DNA of 16,831 bases. Source: an uncultured Bacillota bacterium (GTDB lineage Bacteria > Bacillota > Clostridia > Tissierellales > Tissierellaceae). The stretch is taken from NCBI GenBank assembly GCA_937951995.1, contig CALGAG010000133.1:1-16831 (forward strand). Reading direction: 5' to 3'. Positions 13,424 through 16,831 of the stretch are shown piece after piece; position 1 is the stretch's first letter, and every line of letters begins with the position of its first letter. The notes under the pieces are model-generated. The model ran no database searches and was not told the DNA's origin. It was given only the letters and a program-made list of their open reading frames with translations. The position numbers were made by a program, and so were the translations under genes.

Positions 13424-13942
13424 ATGATACAGGTTCTGGAATTTATCGAATACAACTCTACCTATTTTATCATGGGAACACTGTTTGCACTTTTAATTAT
13501 GATTATCCTATATGTTACACAGATCAGGGAATATCATAAGCACAAGGAAAGGTACGATTCCCTGACCAGGGGATTGTCAGGAGCCAATATCGAGGACCTT
13601 TTCATAAAAATAAATACTGAACTAAGCAGTCTAAACAGGGATATAAACCTGATTGAGGACAATATTGAAGCTCTTGAGACAAAGCTCACCTTCACCATTC
13701 AGAAGATGGGCTTTGTAAGGTACAATGCATTCGCAGATACCGGAAGTGAGCTTAGCTTCTCCATAGCCTTGCTTGATGCCTACAACAATGGATTTGTACT
13801 TACCAGCATATACGGAAGAGACCAGGCAGTGATGTTTGCCAAGCCTATCCAAAATGCCAACTGCAATGTGCCATTATCACCTGAAGAGATGGCAGCCATA
13901 AACAGGGCACTTATGGGGGAGAGCGCTGAAAAAATACTGTAA
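13424..13942 (+). CDS. DUF4446 family membrane-anchored protein, function unknown
   Basis: The 172-residue protein has one strongly hydrophobic segment (about 14-34, FIMGTLFALLIMIILYVTQI), then a charged, probably coiled-coil region (about 55-95, INTELSSLNRDINLIEDNIE), then a compact domain with GFVRYNAFADTGSELSFSIALLD, FVLTSIYGRDQAVMFAKPI and LSPEEMAAINRA that is characteristic of DUF4446. Positive residues after the hydrophobic segment suggest that the C-terminal domain faces the cytoplasm. The family is widespread in Clostridia and, to my knowledge, often lies near parB; no function is established. It is 11 bases behind the desulfurase-like gene and 12 before the lipid kinase gene, so it shares their transcript. 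The ribosome binding site AGGAGTG overlaps the previous stop. Confidence 0.85.
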   Translation: MIQVLEFIEYNSTYFIMGTLFALLIMIILYVTQIREYHKHKERYDSLTRGLSGANIEDLFIKINTELSSLNRDINLIEDNIEALETKLTFTIQKMGFVRYNAFADTGSELSFSIALLDAYNNGFVLTSIYGRDQAVMFAKPIQNANCNVPLSPEEMAAINRALMGESAEKIL

Positions 13943-13954
13943 CAGGAGAAGCTT

Positions 13955-14833
13955 ATGGATAGATATCTTTTTATAATAAATCCTACTGCAGGAAGTGGAA
14001 GAACAAAGGCATATACAGACTTTGTTGAGAACTACATGTCAAGCACAGGTAGGGAGTACAGGGTAGAAGTTACCACCAAGCCACTGGAAGCCACGGAGCT
14101 GGTAATGAAGTTTCCACAATACAATATCTGTGTGGCAGTTGGGGGAGACGGTACAGCCAATGAGGTTGCAAAGGGGATCCTTAAACGTGGGTCCGGGACA
14201 TTGGGAATAGTTCCCTCCGGAACAGGCAATGATATTGCCCAAGCCCTTCATCTTAACATGGACAGGGAAAAGGCCATGGAAAGGGTGCTTAAGGGTAAAG
14301 TGGCAAGCATAGACCTTGGGATGGTCAGGGGAGACTACTTCTTCAATATTGCAAGTGTTGGATTTGATGCCTGGGTTGTGAAGGAGACTGACAGGATAAA
14401 GAAGGTCATCAAGGGAAAGCTATCCTATGTACTGGGAGTTCTCATGGGCCTCCTGACCTATAGGAGCAGAGAAGTTCACCTGGAAATAGATGGAGAGTCC
14501 ATCAAAAGGAGGGCGACCCTTGTTGCTGTGGGGAATGGACAGTCCTATGGGGGAGGCATGAAGATACTTCCCATGGCAAGCATATACGATGATATGCTGG
14601 ACGTGTGCGTGGTTAAGGATATCAGCAACCTTAAGATCCTGTTCCTTTTTCCATCAATTTTCAAGGGTGAGCATACCAGGTATGTGAAGCATGTTGAGTT
14701 TTTCAAGGGCAGGAACATCAAGGTGTCCTTGAACAAGGGAGAGCTTCTCAATATAGATGGAGAGCTTTTTGAGGTGGAGGACGAGGTGGTTGAGTTTGAA
14801 ATATCCCACCAGAAGCTAAGCGTGATAGTGTGA
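13955..14833 (+). CDS. Diacylglycerol/lipid kinase family protein (YegS/DagK/BmrU type)
   Basis: The 292-residue protein has the DAG kinase catalytic domain: FIINPTAGSGR near the N-terminus, the nucleotide-binding GGDGTANE (63-70) and PSGTGNDIA (87-95). A C-terminal beta-rich domain follows, with VGNGQSYGGGMKILPMAS, DDMLDVCVV, INIDGE-like NIDGELFE near the end. Such enzymes phosphorylate diacylglycerol or related lipids; in Gram-positives DgkB recycles diacylglycerol left by lipoteichoic acid synthesis. The substrate cannot be fixed from sequence. The start follows AGGAG, 12 bases after the DUF4446 stop. A strong terminator 65 bases downstream ends the unit. Confidence 0.92.
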   Translation: MDRYLFIINPTAGSGRTKAYTDFVENYMSSTGREYRVEVTTKPLEATELVMKFPQYNICVAVGGDGTANEVAKGILKRGSGTLGIVPSGTGNDIAQALHLNMDREKAMERVLKGKVASIDLGMVRGDYFFNIASVGFDAWVVKETDRIKKVIKGKLSYVLGVLMGLLTYRSREVHLEIDGESIKRRATLVAVGNGQSYGGGMKILPMASIYDDMLDVCVVKDISNLKILFLFPSIFKGEHTRYVKHVEFFKGRNIKVSLNKGELLNIDGELFEVEDEVVEFEISHQKLSVIV

Positions 14834-14897
14834 TGAAATAATGTTAAATTTTGTTCATAAATTTAATTTTCAGGAAATTCCATATTTTGACATGCAC

Positions 14898-14933
14898 AAA
14901 CCCCACACTATGACAGTGATAAGGGGTTTTTTT
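14898..14933 (+). terminator. Intrinsic terminator after the lipid kinase gene
   Basis: AAACCCC (14898-14904) pairs with GGGGTTT (14923-14929), with an inner CACT/AGTG stem (14906-14909 and 14915-14918), and a run of seven T from 14927. Confidence 0.92.
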
Positions 14934-14983
14934 ACGGGAAAACACTTTCATTACCACTGCACAGTGAAACATCCTTAGGCAGG

Positions 14984-15012
14984 TTGTATTTATGTAGCCC
15001 AATTGGTATAAT
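14984..15012 (+). promoter_or_regulatory. Promoter of the M23 peptidase gene
   Basis: TTGTAT (14984-14989) and a perfect TATAAT (15007-15012) are spaced by 17 bases, about 100 bases upstream of the start codon. It follows the previous terminator, so the gene downstream has its own unit. Confidence 0.8.
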
Positions 15013-15053
15013 GTTTATGTTAATGTTACAAAACGGTTACAAATATTGTAACC
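15012..15053. promoter_or_regulatory. GTTACAA-repeat operator-like element downstream of the promoter
   Basis: Tandem TGTTTA-TGTTAA-TGTTAC hexamers run from 15012 to 15029, overlapping the last base of the -10. GTTACAAAA (15025-15033) is repeated as GTTACAAA at 15036-15043, 11 bp apart (one helical turn). GGTTACAA (15035-15042) and TTGTAACC (15046-15053) form a perfect 8-bp inverted repeat with a 3-base gap. TGTTAC-N5-GGTTAC differs from the WalR (YycF) box consensus by one base. Binding by a WalR-like regulator is inferred. Confidence 0.5.
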
Positions 15054-15111
15054 ACCTATCGGATACAAATAAAAGCCCGGATGGAGGGCGCAGCTTGGAG
15101 GCGATTTATTG

Positions 15112-16794
15112 ATGAAGTTTGATTCCTCAGTATTTGACTTTATGAAGAAGATGACCAAAATAGACATAAATTTGAAAAATAGAAAATGGAACCTTAACAA
15201 TAATAGATTCAGGAGATTTTTGGCAGTTTTGACTGTGGTGGCTGTTGTTGGTGTAAGCTATGTAAGCTACTCGGTAAACGACACCAGAACCAAGGCATTC
15301 GATGTTTATCTTGGAGATGACCATATAGGGGTTGTCAGGACTGAAGAAGAAGCACTGGAGGTTTACAGGGACCTGGAAGAAAGTCTCAAGAGTACATATG
15401 ACATGGGAGTTGTACTTGACAAAGAGCTAGAGTTTAAAGAGACAAACGCCAAGGATGAGGCCTTGTCAACGGCAAATGAAATCAAATCAAATATTAAGGA
15501 CAATATAAATGTAAGCGTTGCTGGATTTGAGCTAGTCGTAGATGGAGAAAGTATTGGGATCTTCAGATCAGGCCAGGAAGTGGAATATATACTGGATACA
15601 ATAAAATCCTCATATCTTCCCCAGGTTGTAGAGGAAGAGGCTATAGTAGCTGCAGGAAACCAGGTGGAGGAGGTATCAGCTCCAAGGACACACACTGTGG
15701 AGGATGGCGATAATTACTGGACCATAGCCAGACAGTACAACATGACGGCAACAGCCCTTGAGGAGGCAAATCCTGGGGTAAACCCTTCAAGATTAAAGCC
15801 GGGAGATATTATCAACCTAACTGAAGGCGGACAAGCGCAAGATGAGGTCAAGGTACAGAATGACTTCCCGGTTGTTGACAAGGATGCAGATATTAAGGAA
15901 GTTGACTTTAGTGAAGATATAGAAGTAGTGAAAGTGGAAACCAGCTTCAACAAGCTTGCTGACCCTGACGAGACAATAGCCAGGATCAGGGAAGGTAAAG
16001 AGGAAATGCGAACCCACATTGTAGAGGTAGGGGAAAGCTACTGGATTATTGCAAGAATGTATGATACTACGGTTGAGGAACTGCTAAGTGCAAATCCCGG
16101 CCAGGATTCACAGTCACTTAAGCCTGGGGATGAGGTTAACCTCTTTGTTCCGACACCGCTTTTGACAGTGAGAACAGTTGAGCAAATACAATACACAGAG
16201 GACACAGATTTTGAAACGGAAGTAAAGACGGATGACTCAATGTATAAGAATCAGAAAAAGATATTGACCAAGGGTGAAAAAGGGAAGTCAGAGATAGTTG
16301 CTAATGTTACAAAACTTAATGGAATAGTTGAAGAAAAGGAAATTATTAATGAGAAAGTAATAGTTGAACCAGTAACCGAAGTTGTGGTTCAAGGTACAAA
16401 GGAGCTACCGAAAACAGCAGCCACAGGGTCATTTATGGTTCCCACAAGCGGAAGGCTATCATCTCCATATGGCATGAGAGGTGGCAGCATGCATAGGGGA
16501 ATAGACTTGGCAAACAGCACGGGAACAAATGTCTATGCTGCAGATGGAGGAAGGGTTACCTTCTCAGGTTACAAGGGAAGCTATGGATATATGATTGAAA
16601 TCAACCATGAGAATGGATATGTAACAAGATATGCACATAATAGCAAGCTTCTGGTAAAGTCAGGAGAAAGGGTTTACAGAGGGCAGCACATTTCTGAAAT
16701 GGGTAACACAGGAAGATCAACAGGTCCTCACCTGCATTTTGAGATTCTAGTGAATGGGTCTCACCAGAACCCAAGCAGATTTATAAATAGATAA
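15112..16794 (+). CDS. Membrane-anchored LysM-LysM-G5-M23 peptidoglycan endopeptidase
   Basis: From ATG 15112 the protein has 560 residues. A basic cytoplasmic N-terminus precedes a membrane anchor (about 36-55). Two similar segments follow (VYLGDDHIGVVRTEEEA near 66 and VVDGESIGIFRSGQEVE near 142), then LysM1 (about 193-237), an acidic linker, LysM2 (about 301-346), a G5 domain (about 349-430) and a C-terminal M23 domain (about 446-556). Zinc ligands are His461 and Asp465 in MHRGID and His542 in HLHFE; catalytic His509 (YAH) and His540 are present, so the enzyme looks active, cutting peptide cross-links in peptidoglycan outside the membrane. GGAGG (15097-15101) serves the start; TTG 15109 is an alternative. 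It stands alone between its own promoter and terminator. Confidence 0.93.
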   Translation: MKFDSSVFDFMKKMTKIDINLKNRKWNLNNNRFRRFLAVLTVVAVVGVSYVSYSVNDTRTKAFDVYLGDDHIGVVRTEEEALEVYRDLEESLKSTYDMGVVLDKELEFKETNAKDEALSTANEIKSNIKDNINVSVAGFELVVDGESIGIFRSGQEVEYILDTIKSSYLPQVVEEEAIVAAGNQVEEVSAPRTHTVEDGDNYWTIARQYNMTATALEEANPGVNPSRLKPGDIINLTEGGQAQDEVKVQNDFPVVDKDADIKEVDFSEDIEVVKVETSFNKLADPDETIARIREGKEEMRTHIVEVGESYWIIARMYDTTVEELLSANPGQDSQSLKPGDEVNLFVPTPLLTVRTVEQIQYTEDTDFETEVKTDDSMYKNQKKILTKGEKGKSEIVANVTKLNGIVEEKEIINEKVIVEPVTEVVVQGTKELPKTAATGSFMVPTSGRLSSPYGMRGGSMHRGIDLANSTGTNVYAADGGRVTFSGYKGSYGYMIEINHENGYVTRYAHNSKLLVKSGERVYRGQHISEMGNTGRSTGPHLHFEILVNGSHQNPSRFINR

Positions 16795-16797
16795 GAC

Positions 16798-16831
16798 AAG
16801 GGAAGCGTGGAAAATCCACTCTTCCTTTTTT
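16798..16831 (+). terminator. Intrinsic terminator after the M23 gene, at the window end
   Basis: GGAAG (16801-16805) and GTGGA (16807-16811) pair with CTTCC (16821-16825) and TCCAC (16815-16819), with one C-T mismatch and an AAA loop, followed by T to the last base. Confidence 0.88.

Noticed and set aside
14887..14892. TTGACA upstream of the kinase terminator as a -35 element
   Set aside because: No -10 hexamer lies at 16-18 bases; the expected place falls inside the terminator hairpin.
15019..15111. Riboswitch (c-di-AMP ydaO or c-di-GMP type) in the M23 gene leader
   Set aside because: These classes often control wall hydrolases, but the roughly 90-base leader lacks their conserved core sequences; only GCCC/GGGC (15075-15089) and the GGTTACAA dyad can pair.
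1..16831. Mobile element, CRISPR, toxin-antitoxin or phage content
   Set aside because: No transposase, integrase, spaced direct-repeat array or foreign-looking gene is present; gene order is the ordinary origin-region order.

Overview
The window is the replication-origin neighbourhood of a low-to-moderate GC Gram-positive chromosome, most likely from a member of the Clostridia. The evidence is the gene order (dnaN-dnaA / rpmH-rnpA-yidD-yidC-jag-mnmE-mnmG-rsmG-parA-parB), strong AAGGAGG-type ribosome binding sites, frequent AGA/AGG arginine codons, a short YidC without a lipobox, a DUF4446 gene and a stand-alone cyclodeaminase (FchA-like). I cannot name the genus from sequence alone. There is no rRNA, tRNA, CRISPR array, insertion sequence or phage gene, and no obviously broken gene.

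Layout: (1) 1-1815, minus strand: the 5' part of dnaN (cut by the window edge) and complete dnaA. Their 167-bp gap holds two perfect DnaA boxes next to six DnaA-trio triplets, which looks like the unwinding element. (2) 1816-2216: about 400 bp of origin DNA with a dense DnaA-box cluster and the probable dnaA promoter. Transcription diverges here, so the origin is bipartite around dnaA, as in Bacillus. (3) 2217-4514: rpmH, rnpA, yidD, yidC and jag, read from a consensus sigma-A promoter and closed by an intrinsic terminator. (4) 4586-8776: mnmE, mnmG and rsmG (tRNA wobble-uridine and 16S rRNA modification), from an extended -10 promoter to a palindrome that is also a parS site. (5) 8733-12177: parA and parB flanked by three parS sites, then co-directional phzF-family and cyclodeaminase genes, then a terminator. 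No noc gene lies between rsmG and parA. (6) 12202-14933: a SufS-like class-V aminotransferase, a DUF4446 membrane protein and a YegS/DagK-type lipid kinase, then a terminator. (7) 14984-16831: a single-gene unit for a membrane-anchored LysM-LysM-G5-M23 peptidoglycan hydrolase, with its own promoter, an operator-like inverted repeat and a terminator.

Together these genes cover initiation and sliding clamp (dnaA, dnaN), origin segregation (parAB-parS), ribosome and RNase P supply, membrane protein insertion (YidC with its usual neighbours YidD and Jag/KhpB), tRNA modification and cell-wall turnover. The most informative non-coding signals are the trio-type unwinding element, the parS set (two copies are perfect palindromes, one apparently doubling as a terminator), alternative hairpins between rpmH and rnpA, and the repeated GTTACAA element in front of the M23 gene. 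I found no clearly new multi-gene system; the novelty is mainly in regulatory DNA and in the uncharacterised DUF4446 gene.
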